Shown here piece after piece: positions 25,518 to 32,955 of a stretch of 64,000 nt of DNA. Every line of letters begins with the position of its first letter. The first letter of the stretch is position 1. The notes under the pieces are model-generated. The model was given only the letters and a program-made list of their open reading frames with translations. It made no database searches and had not been told where the DNA came from. This DNA comes from Azospirillum sp. RU38E. GTDB taxonomy: Bacteria; Pseudomonadota; Alphaproteobacteria; Azospirillales; Azospirillaceae. The stretch covers positions 124,001 to 188,000 of the forward strand of contig NZ_FZOI01000003.1 in NCBI RefSeq assembly GCF_900188385.1, read 5' to 3'. Position numbers and translations under genes: made by a program.

Positions 25518-25534
25518 CACCTGGGAGAGACTGA

Positions 25535-27613
25535 ATGCCCAAATCCATCCAAAACCTGATCTGGATCGCCATCGGGGTTTTCGGGGCCGCCTGTCTGGGC
25601 GGCATCGCCATCCATCGGGGTGAAACCATCAATGCCTTCTGGTTCATCGCGGCCGCCTTCGGCATCTATGCGGTGGCCTATCGTCTTTATGCCGGCTGGA
25701 TCTGCACCAAGGTGCTGATCACCGATCCCAGCCGCGCCACCCCGGCGCTGCGCATCAATGATGGGCGCGATTATGTGCCCACCCATCGTTGGATCACCTT
25801 TGGCCACCATTTCGCCGCCATTGCCGGCGCGGGGCCGCTGGTGGGGCCGACGCTGGCGGCCCAGTTCGGCTATCTGCCGGGCACGCTCTGGCTGCTGACC
25901 GGTGCGGTTATCGGCGGCTGCGTGCAGGATATGGTGGTGCTGTGGGCCTCCACCCGCCGCGATGGCCGCACGCTGGGCCAGATGGCGCGGGATGAGCTGG
26001 GGCCGGTGGCCGGCGGTGCCGCCCTGGTCGGCACGCTGATGATCATGGTGCTGATCGTGGCGGTGCTGGGGCTGGTGGTGGTGAACGCCATGAAGCACAG
26101 CCCCTGGGGCACCTTCACCGTGGCCATGACCATTCCCATTGCCATCCTGGTTGGCATCTATATGCGCAATATCCGGCCAGGCCGGGTGCTGGAAGGCTCC
26201 CTGATCGGTCTGTTCCTGCTGCTGGCCGCCACGGCGGGTGGCGGCTGGGTGGCGCATCACCCGGTGCTGGGGCCGATGTTCAATTACGAGGGCACGACGC
26301 TGGCCCTGCTGGTCATCGGCTATGGCTTCTTCGCCGCCATCATGCCGGTCTGGCTGCTGCTGGCCCCGCGTGACTATATCTCCACCTTCATCAAGATCGG
26401 GGCCATCCTGCTGCTGGCCTTTGCGGTCATCATCCTGCGGCCGGAGCTGCACATGCCGGCGCTGACCCAGTTCACCGACGGCACCGGGCCGGTGGTGGCG
26501 GGCGGGCTTTACCCGTTCCTGTTCATCACCATCGCCTGCGGTGCCGTTTCCGGCTTCCACGCGTTGATCAGTGCCGGCACCACGCCCAAGCTGATCATGT
26601 CGGAACGGGATCTGCGGCTGGTCGGCTATGGCTCCATGGCGATGGAAAGCTTCGTCGGCGTCATGGCGCTGATCGCCGCCTGCGTGCTGGACCCCGGCGT
26701 CTATTTCGCCATCAACAGCTCGGCCGGCATTGTCGGTTCCACCCTGGAACAGGCCACGGCGACCATCTCTTCCTGGGGCTTCCCGGTGGAAGCGCAGCAT
26801 ATGATGGATCTGGCCAAGGAGATGGGGGAAACCACGCTGCTGGCCCGTACCGGCGGTGCGCCCTCGCTGGCGGTCGGCATGGCGCAGATTTTCGCTGGCG
26901 CCTTCGGGCAGAGCCTGCTGGCGCTCTGGTACCATTTCGCCATCATGTTCGAGGCCCTGTTCATCCTGACGGCGGTGGATGCCGGCACCCGCGTGGGCCG
27001 CTTCATGTTGCAGGATCTGCTGGGCAATATCTGGAAGCCGCTGGGCAATACCGCAGCGCGCGGGCCTGCCATCATCTGTTCGGCCGTCTTTGTCGCCAGT
27101 TGGGGTTATTTCCTCTATATCGGCGTCATTGATCCCTATGGCGGCATCAATATCCTCTGGCCGCTGTTCGGCATTTCCAACCAGATGCTGGCCGCCATCG
27201 CGCTGGCCATCGTCACCACCATTCTGGTGAAAAAGGGCCAGGCGCGTTATGCCTGGGTGACCGGCCTGCCCATGGTCTTCCTGGCCATCACCACCAGCTA
27301 TGCCGCCTGGCTGAAGCTGTTCGATCCCGATCCGCGCGTCGGCTTCCTGGCCGGGGCCAACACGCTGGAGGCCAAGCTGCAGGCCGGCACGCTGACCGGC
27401 AAGGCGCTGGAATCGGCCCCGCATCTGATCTTCAACCAGCGGCTGGATGCCGGGCTGACGGTGTTCTTCATCGTGGTGCTGTGGGTGGTGATCATCGAAA
27501 TGGCCCGCATTTCCATCCGCCACCTGCAGGGCAAGCCAGTGCCGGCCCTGTCGGAAGTGCCCTATGTGAACGAGGCGACCCTGCCCCACCCGACCGGCGT
27601 GGGGGGCCACTGA
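25535..27613 (+). CDS. cstA: Carbon starvation protein A (pyruvate/peptide transporter)
   Basis: A 692-residue integral membrane protein with many hydrophobic segments, the usual length of CstA. The family signature THRWITFGHHFAAIAGAGPLVGP is near residue 85, followed by AAQFGYLPGTLWLLTGAVIGGCVQDM and the conserved GAVSGFHALISAGTTPKLI. Members take up pyruvate or peptides in the inner membrane, often induced by carbon limitation. It is preceded by a structured leader and followed two bases later by the small YbdD-like gene, the standard cstA-ybdD pair. Confidence 0.95.
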   Translation: MPKSIQNLIWIAIGVFGAACLGGIAIHRGETINAFWFIAAAFGIYAVAYRLYAGWICTKVLITDPSRATPALRINDGRDYVPTHRWITFGHHFAAIAGAGPLVGPTLAAQFGYLPGTLWLLTGAVIGGCVQDMVVLWASTRRDGRTLGQMARDELGPVAGGAALVGTLMIMVLIVAVLGLVVVNAMKHSPWGTFTVAMTIPIAILVGIYMRNIRPGRVLEGSLIGLFLLLAATAGGGWVAHHPVLGPMFNYEGTTLALLVIGYGFFAAIMPVWLLLAPRDYISTFIKIGAILLLAFAVIILRPELHMPALTQFTDGTGPVVAGGLYPFLFITIACGAVSGFHALISAGTTPKLIMSERDLRLVGYGSMAMESFVGVMALIAACVLDPGVYFAINSSAGIVGSTLEQATATISSWGFPVEAQHMMDLAKEMGETTLLARTGGAPSLAVGMAQIFAGAFGQSLLALWYHFAIMFEALFILTAVDAGTRVGRFMLQDLLGNIWKPLGNTAARGPAIICSAVFVASWGYFLYIGVIDPYGGINILWPLFGISNQMLAAIALAIVTTILVKKGQARYAWVTGLPMVFLAITTSYAAWLKLFDPDPRVGFLAGANTLEAKLQAGTLTGKALESAPHLIFNQRLDAGLTVFFIVVLWVVIIEMARISIRHLQGKPVPALSEVPYVNEATLPHPTGVGGH

Positions 27614-27615
27614 CC

Positions 27616-27807
27616 ATGATGGCGGGGCCTGCCAGCTTCCTGAAAACGGCCTGGACCGTGCTGCGGGAAGTGTCCGGCGATGCGGCTTACGAGAATTATC
27701 TCACCCGCCACCAGGAACGCCACCCGGACCAGCCGGCGCTGGACCGGGAGGCATTCTACCTGTCGGAACTGGACCGACGCTGGAGCGGGGTCAACCGCTG
27801 CTGCTGA
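27616..27807 (+). CDS. YbdD/YjiX family small protein
   Basis: A 63-residue protein of the YbdD (DUF466) family, which accompanies CstA-type transporters and is needed for their activity in some bacteria. The family pattern is seen in VSGDAAYENYLTRHQERHPDQPALDREAFYLSELDRRW, ending with VNRCC. Paired ATG codons at 27616 and 27619 are both possible starts. Bases 27756-27797, the end of this gene, are nearly repeated at 30524-30564. Confidence 0.9.
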   Translation: MMAGPASFLKTAWTVLREVSGDAAYENYLTRHQERHPDQPALDREAFYLSELDRRWSGVNRCC

Positions 27808-27815
27808 TCGGCAAT

Positions 27816-27858
27816 CATGATAATGGCGGGCGGTCAGTGACCGTCCGCCATTATCATG
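27816..27858. terminator. Long hairpin after cstA-ybdD
   Basis: Twenty-one-base arms beginning CATGATAATGGCGG and ending CCGCCATTATCATG, with only one mismatch and a one-base loop, lie eight bases past the ybdD stop. No T run follows, so it may be a transcript-stabilising or terminator structure. Confidence 0.6.
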
Positions 27859-27902
27859 TCAAAAGCAGGCGTGCGGACAAAAAGGGCCGCATATCCATCC
27901 TT

Positions 27903-28064
27903 ATACCAATCTCCCTTGATCGTGACCGATCCAGGGAGATTTTTGTTCCCTCACGCGCCGGGCGGCGGCATCCGCCGCCTGGGCTTGACAGCGGGCACGA
28001 GCCCGCGGGCCAGCGGTCGCTGGCCTCCAATCCGCCAAGGGTCGAACCCTCGGCGGATTGGTAT
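27903..28064 (+). repeat. Multi-hairpin intergenic element, copy D
   Basis: The reference copy, 162 bases. It has end ATACCAATC, hairpin 1 ATCTCCC...GGGAGAT, linker TTCCCTCA, hairpin 2 GGCGGC-ATCC-GCCGCC, a CCTGGGCTT linker, hairpin 3 GCGGGC-ACGA-GCCCGC, hairpin 4 GGCCAGC-GGTC-GCTGGCC, linker CTCCA, hairpin 5 TCCGCC...GGCGGA and end GATTGGTAT. It lies between ybdD and the SWIM gene, ending 30 bases before the latter. Confidence 0.9.
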
Positions 28065-28094
28065 TATATGGACCTCGACCAGGACAGTACTTGA

Positions 28095-29792
28095 ATGCCC
28101 GCCCCCACCGTTCCACCGCGCTTCGATGTTGAGACCTTGCGAACCTTGGCCGGCGACCGGGCATTCGTGCGGGGGCGGGATTATCACCAGGCGGGACAGG
28201 TCACCATCCTGTCGCTGGATGCGAACCGGGTACTGGCCCGGGTGGCGGGCAGCGAGACCTATCGGTCCGTGCTGACAGGCACGGGCAAGCGGATCCGCGG
28301 CGAATGCACCTGTCCTGCCTTCGGGGATTATGGCTTCTGCAAGCATCTGGTGGCCGTCGGCCTGACTGCCAATGACGCGACCAGCGCGGGTCTCCCCCCG
28401 TCGAGCAACCCGCTGGATCGCATCCGCCGCCATCTGCGGGGACTGGATATCGACACACTGGTCACGATGCTGACCGAGCTGGCCGCGCAGGACGATGCGC
28501 TGTTCCATCGGCTGGACCTGGCCTCCATCACGGCCGAGGGGGATGACGAAGCGCTGCTGACCCGCTTCCGGCAAGCCATCAACGACGCCACCCGCACAAA
28601 CGGCCATGTTGATTATGGGGAGGTCGACGATTGGGCAGCGGGGGTGGAGGCGGTGCTGGACGCCATCGCCGACCTGATTCCGGCCGGCAAGGCCGCCCTG
28701 GCCCTGCGGCTGGCCGACCATGCCGACTCCCGGATCGGGGACGCCTTGGCCGATACCGACGAAGACGGGCAGGGCTCCGGCCTGCTGGAACAGGTTGCCG
28801 CGCTGCATCTGGATGCTTGCCGCGCTGCCCCTCCGGCCCCCATCGATCTGGCCCGCGACCTGTTCGAGCGGGAGATGGAGGATGAGTGGGGCCGTTTCAG
28901 CGGCGCCGCCGAAACCTATGCCGATATCCTGGGTGAGGCCGGTCTGGCGGAATATCGACGGCTGGCCACCGAGGACTGGAACCGGCTGCCGACCCTGTCC
29001 CCAGGGCGCAAGGCGACCTATGGCGCGGACACGGGGCGGTCACGCCTGATGGCGATCCTTGATTTCTTCGCAGCGCGCGATGGCGATGTCGAAACACGCA
29101 TCGCCATCCGCGCCAAGACGCTGCAAAATCCCTGGCACTATCTGCAATTGGCGGAATTCTGCCTCTCGGCTGGGCGGCCGGCGGCGGCCCTGCAATGGGC
29201 GGAGGATGGGCTCTGGCTGTTCGAAGATGATCGCCCCGATGAACGTCTGGTCAAGCTGACGGCAAAGCTGCTGCTGGATGCCGGGCGCCCCGAGAAGGCC
29301 GCATCATTGTTGTGGAAATGCTTCACGCGGCAGCCCAGCCTGGATCTCTACCGGTATGTGCATGGGGTGCTGGGTCCGGCTTTCCGCGATCGCGCCATCG
29401 ACTGGCTGCGCGGGAAGCTGGCCAAGGCAGTCCCTGGGAACGGTTGGGACTTTACAGCCGACCTTCTTGTCCGGGTGTTGCTGGAAGAAGGCCTGGTGGC
29501 CGACGCCTGGGACACCGCCCGTCGGCACCGCCTTTCCGACGGGCTGCTTCTGTCGCTGGCCGCCGCCGGGGAGGCGACACACCCCGGCGATGCGCTGGTC
29601 ATCTATGCCGCGCATATTGACAAGCTGGTCGAACAAGGCGGCAACGGCAACTATGCCGAGGCCTGCCGACTGCTGGCCCGCATGGCCGCCCTTCAGGCCC
29701 CGGCCGCGCAAGCGGCCCTGGTGGAGAAGCTGCGCAGCCGGTTCAAAGCCAAGCGCAACTTTATCAAGCTGCTGACGGGCACGAAAGCTTGA
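28095..29792 (+). CDS. SWIM zinc finger domain-containing protein
   Basis: A 565-residue protein. Near the N-terminus the SWIM motif is complete: CTCPAFGDYGFCKH gives Cys71, Cys73, Cys82 and His84, which should bind one zinc. The preceding FVRGRDYHQAGQVTIL segment is typical of SWIM proteins. The remaining 450 residues are helical and rich in Ala and Leu, resembling TPR-like repeats in places (YLQLAEFCLSAGRPAAALQWAEDGLWLF, then LLLDAGRPEKAASLLWKCF). Such proteins are thought to bind DNA or proteins; the role here is unknown. It lies in the 2.7-kb segment bounded by the two copies of the ybdD 3' end. Confidence 0.88.
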   Translation: MPAPTVPPRFDVETLRTLAGDRAFVRGRDYHQAGQVTILSLDANRVLARVAGSETYRSVLTGTGKRIRGECTCPAFGDYGFCKHLVAVGLTANDATSAGLPPSSNPLDRIRRHLRGLDIDTLVTMLTELAAQDDALFHRLDLASITAEGDDEALLTRFRQAINDATRTNGHVDYGEVDDWAAGVEAVLDAIADLIPAGKAALALRLADHADSRIGDALADTDEDGQGSGLLEQVAALHLDACRAAPPAPIDLARDLFEREMEDEWGRFSGAAETYADILGEAGLAEYRRLATEDWNRLPTLSPGRKATYGADTGRSRLMAILDFFAARDGDVETRIAIRAKTLQNPWHYLQLAEFCLSAGRPAAALQWAEDGLWLFEDDRPDERLVKLTAKLLLDAGRPEKAASLLWKCFTRQPSLDLYRYVHGVLGPAFRDRAIDWLRGKLAKAVPGNGWDFTADLLVRVLLEEGLVADAWDTARRHRLSDGLLLSLAAAGEATHPGDALVIYAAHIDKLVEQGGNGNYAEACRLLARMAALQAPAAQAALVEKLRSRFKAKRNFIKLLTGTKA

Positions 29793-29855
29793 CCATCGGT
29801 CATGATTTCGTACTGCTGGTGTTATTTTTCAAACACTTTAAGAGAAACCATCAAC

Positions 29856-29958
29856 ATTGATCAATTATTGAGAATTGCAATAAATAGTTAAATCATTGAA
29901 ATTGATCAATAAATTGTAATTTGATGAATTTGACAATCAAATAACAAGGAAATACACT
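29856..29958 (+). promoter_or_regulatory. AT-rich promoter region with paired palindromes
   Basis: Two perfect ATTGATCAAT palindromes (29856-29865 and 29901-29910) are 45 bases apart. They lie upstream of TTGACA (29930-29935) and TACACT (29953-29958) with 17 bases between, a good sigma-70 promoter for the next gene. The palindromes may be operators for an unknown regulator. Confidence 0.55.
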
Positions 29959-30008
29959 TTTGTTGCAATCATGAATTGCGGTTAACCAGACAGAGAACGG
30001 AGATACCA

Positions 30009-30515
30009 ATGTCCATCCCCTCCATCGCAGAACTAAAAAAACAAAAAGTTCCCGCCGAACAGCTAGCAGCGGCAATAGAAAGTATTAAAAATAGAATTAA
30101 ATCATCGAAAAATAACAATCAAAAAAATCCACCAGAGACAATCATATCACATGCTATAATTATTATCCAAAATATCGATTACCAGGTGTGGGACGTTAAT
30201 GCAAATCCTGATTTAACTAAATATACTTTATTATTTATTATAGAAAACACAGATACAGCATTCAGTTTTGTTGGAAACGCATTCAATAAAATTCCTAACG
30301 ATGCCAGCGCGATCGGTTTTGGCTTGTGGGCTGGCCCCACTTTCGAAGGCGCAGCTTCCCTGATCTTTGATACAACAACGGATCCAACGCAACCCATCGC
30401 TGGCATCGTCGACAGCTCAGGCACTCTTCATGGGTGGGTAGCGTTTACTGCCTATGATCCAAATACGCCGCTGGAGAACGTCAGCGGCTACCTGTCTCAG
30501 ATTCAAAACAACTGA
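30009..30515 (+). CDS. Hypothetical protein, AT-rich orphan
   Basis: A 168-residue protein starting MSIPSIAELKKQKVPAEQL after a GGAGA ribosome binding site; the upstream in-frame extension is not used. No family is recognised. The first 45 residues are helical and lysine/asparagine-rich (IESIKNRIKSSKNNNQK). The rest is rich in beta-branched residues and Gly (IIIIQNIDYQVWDVNA, FIIENTDTAFSFVGNAF, GFGLWAGPTFEGAASLIFD), suggesting a beta-sandwich. No signal peptide is apparent. Low GC, an own promoter and flanking duplicated ybdD sequence suggest an acquired gene. Confidence 0.65.
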   Translation: MSIPSIAELKKQKVPAEQLAAAIESIKNRIKSSKNNNQKNPPETIISHAIIIIQNIDYQVWDVNANPDLTKYTLLFIIENTDTAFSFVGNAFNKIPNDASAIGFGLWAGPTFEGAASLIFDTTTDPTQPIAGIVDSSGTLHGWVAFTAYDPNTPLENVSGYLSQIQNN

Positions 30516-30523
30516 AACTATAC

Positions 30524-30564
30524 CCTACCTGTCGGAACTTGACCGACGCTGGAGCGGGTCAACC
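30524..30564 (+). repeat. Second copy of the ybdD 3' end
   Basis: This stretch matches 27756-27797, the last codons of ybdD, with one substitution and one missing base over about 41 bases (both begin CTACCTGTCGGAACT). It is not part of an intact gene. Together the two copies form a direct repeat around 2.7 kb holding repeat D, the SWIM gene and the AT-rich orphan. Confidence 0.85.
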
Positions 30565-30593
30565 GGTGCGGTTAAACACCGGTACCAAGCATA

Positions 30594-30629
30594 AAAAAGG
30601 CGCCGGGGGATCGCTCCCCCGGCGCCTTT
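30594..30629. terminator. Bidirectional terminator
   Basis: A perfect GC-rich stem (arms AAAAGGCGCCGGGGG and CCCCCGGCGCCTTTT, loop ATCGCT). The A and T runs on both sides serve the orphan gene and the convergent TonB receptor. Confidence 0.9.
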
Positions 30630-30647
30630 TCTGTGCCCCAGCGCTGC

Positions 30648-32771
30648 TTACCAGCTTTTGCGCAGGCCCGCCTGCACCGTCCGGGTGGCGCCATACCAGC
30701 ACCAGGAGGCGGAATAGCAGGAGGTGACATGCGTCTTGTCGAACAGGTTGTTGATGCTGGCATCAAACCGCCAGCCTTCAAACCGGTCCGACAGCCGTGC
30801 CAGATCGTAGCGCAGGGCCAAATCGACCAGGGTGTATGAGGGCACACGGAAACTATTCTCCGCGTCGCCCCAGCTTTTGCCGACGTAACGAACACCGCCC
30901 CCCAGGCCCAGCCCCTGCAAGGCGCCTTCCTCAAACCGGTTATAGAGCCAGAGGCTGGCCGTATCATCGGCCACGGCCACCGGGGTCTTGCCCTTCAGGC
31001 CGCTGTTATCCTTGGTATATTCCATATCCAGATGGGTGTAGGCGGCATTCACCTCCAGCGTTTCCGTCAGGCCCAGCCGGCCTTCCAGTTCCACCCCGCG
31101 TGACCGCGCCTCCCCGGTCTGGATGGAAAAGCTGGGATGATCCGGGTCGGTGGTCTTGATCTTGTCGCGGGTCAATTCAAACACGGACAGCGTCACCAGG
31201 GTGCGCTGGTCGCGGCTTTCATATTTCACGCCCCCTTCCAGCTGATCGCCATTGGTGGGGCTGAAGGTCTTGCCGCTGAAATCGACGCCGCTTTCCGGCT
31301 CGAAGGACTGGCTGTAGCTGATATAGGGCGCAAAACCGCTGTCGAAATGGTGCAGCAGACCGACGCGGTAGGTCGTCTTGCCCTGGTCCACCTTCTCTTC
31401 CGCCGGGGCCGGCACGGTATTTTTCGTGCTCTGCTTGTACCAGTCATGGCGCAGGCCCGCCAGCAACACCCAGTTGCCCAGCTTCATCTGATCCTGCAGA
31501 TAAAGCCCCGTCTGTTTCTGGTCGATATCCAGGTCATAATAGGGGGCCGGCATGGCCACTGCGGTGCCATAGACCGGGTTGAACACATCAATGCTGCCGG
31601 CGGTGCCATAGCCGATTTCCATGCTGGCGTCGGTATTTTGGTAGTCCAATCCCGCCAGGGCATTATGGCTGACGGGGCCAGTGTTGAATTTGGCTTTCAG
31701 CACCGTATCAACCCCCACACCCGACGTATCCTCAATCGAATAAACAGAGCCGCGGGACAGGGTGCGGTTGTCGCTGGCCAAGGTACCGGAATAGACTTGG
31801 CGGTAGAAACTATCCACTTCCTGCCAGCGCAGATTCTGCTCAACGCTGAACACATCACTGAACCGGTGTTCCAGTTGATAACCCGCCATCACCTGGGTGC
31901 GGTTATAGCGGTCGAATGCTGGCTCCCCATCGTAAAAGCGCACCGAAACCTTACCCAGCGGGTTGTTCAACACCGAGCCCACGGCCGGCACACCGCCATA
32001 GCCGTCGGATTTCGGGTCGCGCTGGTAAAGCCCCAGCAGGGTGATACTGGTGTCCTCTCCCGCCTTCACGGTCAGCGAGGGCGCAAGCGAGACGCGTTCA
32101 TTTTCCGTATGCCGGGCCTGCCCATCGCCTTCGCGCCCGGTGGCAACGACGCGGTAAAGCACCTTGCCCTGTTCATCCAGCGCCCCACCCAGATCGGCGG
32201 AAAGCTGGTGATAGGCGCGGGTGCCGACGGACAGTTCCACCGAATTGACCGGATCGGCCACCGGCTTTTTGCCCACCAGATTGATCAGGCCGCCCGGCCC
32301 GCTGGTGCCATACAGCACGGAGGCCGGGCCCTTCAGCACCTCCACCCGTTCCAGGGTGGAAACATCGGGCTGCATCATGGCGTACCAGCCGGCATACATG
32401 CCCGACAGGCCGTTATAGAAGACGTTGTTTACCGCAAAGCCGCGCAGGGTGAACTGGTCATAACGGGTGACGACGCCACCGCGCGTTTCCGGCGTGATGC
32501 CGGCCGTATAGCGCAGGGCCTGATTGACCGTGACCTGCCCCAGCAGATCCATGCGGTCGCCGTCGATGACGCTGATAGAGACGGGTGTTTCCACCAGTGG
32601 CGCGTCGCTTTTGGTGCCGGTCCGGGCCTGTTCCTTGTGGCCGATCACCACAACCTCATCCGTTGCGGTCGCCATCTCCGCCCAGGCCGGCCCGGCGGCT
32701 GCGACCATGGCCGCCAGCGCGGCACCGGACATCAGCCTTCCCTGCCGCACCATCTTCTGTCGCTGTCTCAT
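30648..32771 (-). CDS. TonB-dependent siderophore receptor
   Basis: A 707-residue outer-membrane receptor, starting at ATG 32771 after a GAGGGG site. The signal peptide ends near GPAWAEMA. The plug domain follows (ETPVSISVIDGDRMDLLGQVTVNQALRYTAGI, RYDQFTLRGFAVNNVFYNGL and GPASVLYGTSGPGGLINLVGKKP), which is the pattern of ferrichrome/ferric-siderophore receptors. The beta-barrel ends with an aromatic residue (GLRKSW). No STN signalling domain is present. It probably imports an iron-siderophore using TonB energy. A Fur-like sequence lies upstream. Siderophore identity cannot be read from the sequence. Confidence 0.93.
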   Translation of the reverse strand: MRQRQKMVRQGRLMSGAALAAMVAAAGPAWAEMATATDEVVVIGHKEQARTGTKSDAPLVETPVSISVIDGDRMDLLGQVTVNQALRYTAGITPETRGGVVTRYDQFTLRGFAVNNVFYNGLSGMYAGWYAMMQPDVSTLERVEVLKGPASVLYGTSGPGGLINLVGKKPVADPVNSVELSVGTRAYHQLSADLGGALDEQGKVLYRVVATGREGDGQARHTENERVSLAPSLTVKAGEDTSITLLGLYQRDPKSDGYGGVPAVGSVLNNPLGKVSVRFYDGEPAFDRYNRTQVMAGYQLEHRFSDVFSVEQNLRWQEVDSFYRQVYSGTLASDNRTLSRGSVYSIEDTSGVGVDTVLKAKFNTGPVSHNALAGLDYQNTDASMEIGYGTAGSIDVFNPVYGTAVAMPAPYYDLDIDQKQTGLYLQDQMKLGNWVLLAGLRHDWYKQSTKNTVPAPAEEKVDQGKTTYRVGLLHHFDSGFAPYISYSQSFEPESGVDFSGKTFSPTNGDQLEGGVKYESRDQRTLVTLSVFELTRDKIKTTDPDHPSFSIQTGEARSRGVELEGRLGLTETLEVNAAYTHLDMEYTKDNSGLKGKTPVAVADDTASLWLYNRFEEGALQGLGLGGGVRYVGKSWGDAENSFRVPSYTLVDLALRYDLARLSDRFEGWRFDASINNLFDKTHVTSCYSASWCWYGATRTVQAGLRKSW

Positions 32772-32810
32772 CAACCCCTCACCCCTTACCAATCATGCGC
32801 CCCATCAATC

Positions 32811-32830
32811 AATAATGCGAATTACTATTA
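32811..32830 (-). promoter_or_regulatory. Possible Fur-type site upstream of the TonB receptor
   Basis: The AT-rich sequence AATAATGCGAATTACTATTA lies about 40 bases upstream of the receptor start. The AATGCGAAT half resembles common Fur-box halves, but the second half is poor. Iron control is plausible on gene type alone. Confidence 0.35.
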
Positions 32831-32955
32831 ATATCTCTTTATGGCTACAGGAATGTGTGTTGGCCCTGTAAAGGTCAGCCATGTTTGCAGCGCAGCGAAA
32901 AAGGGCCCTAAGTCCCTGTTCAGCGAGTGGATTCACGCTCCAAAGCGATTCCGCT

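Noticed and set aside
25268..27610. A 780-residue minus-strand frame opposite cstA
   Set aside because: Antisense shadow rich in His, Gln and Gly, with no family signature; cstA on the plus strand is unambiguous.
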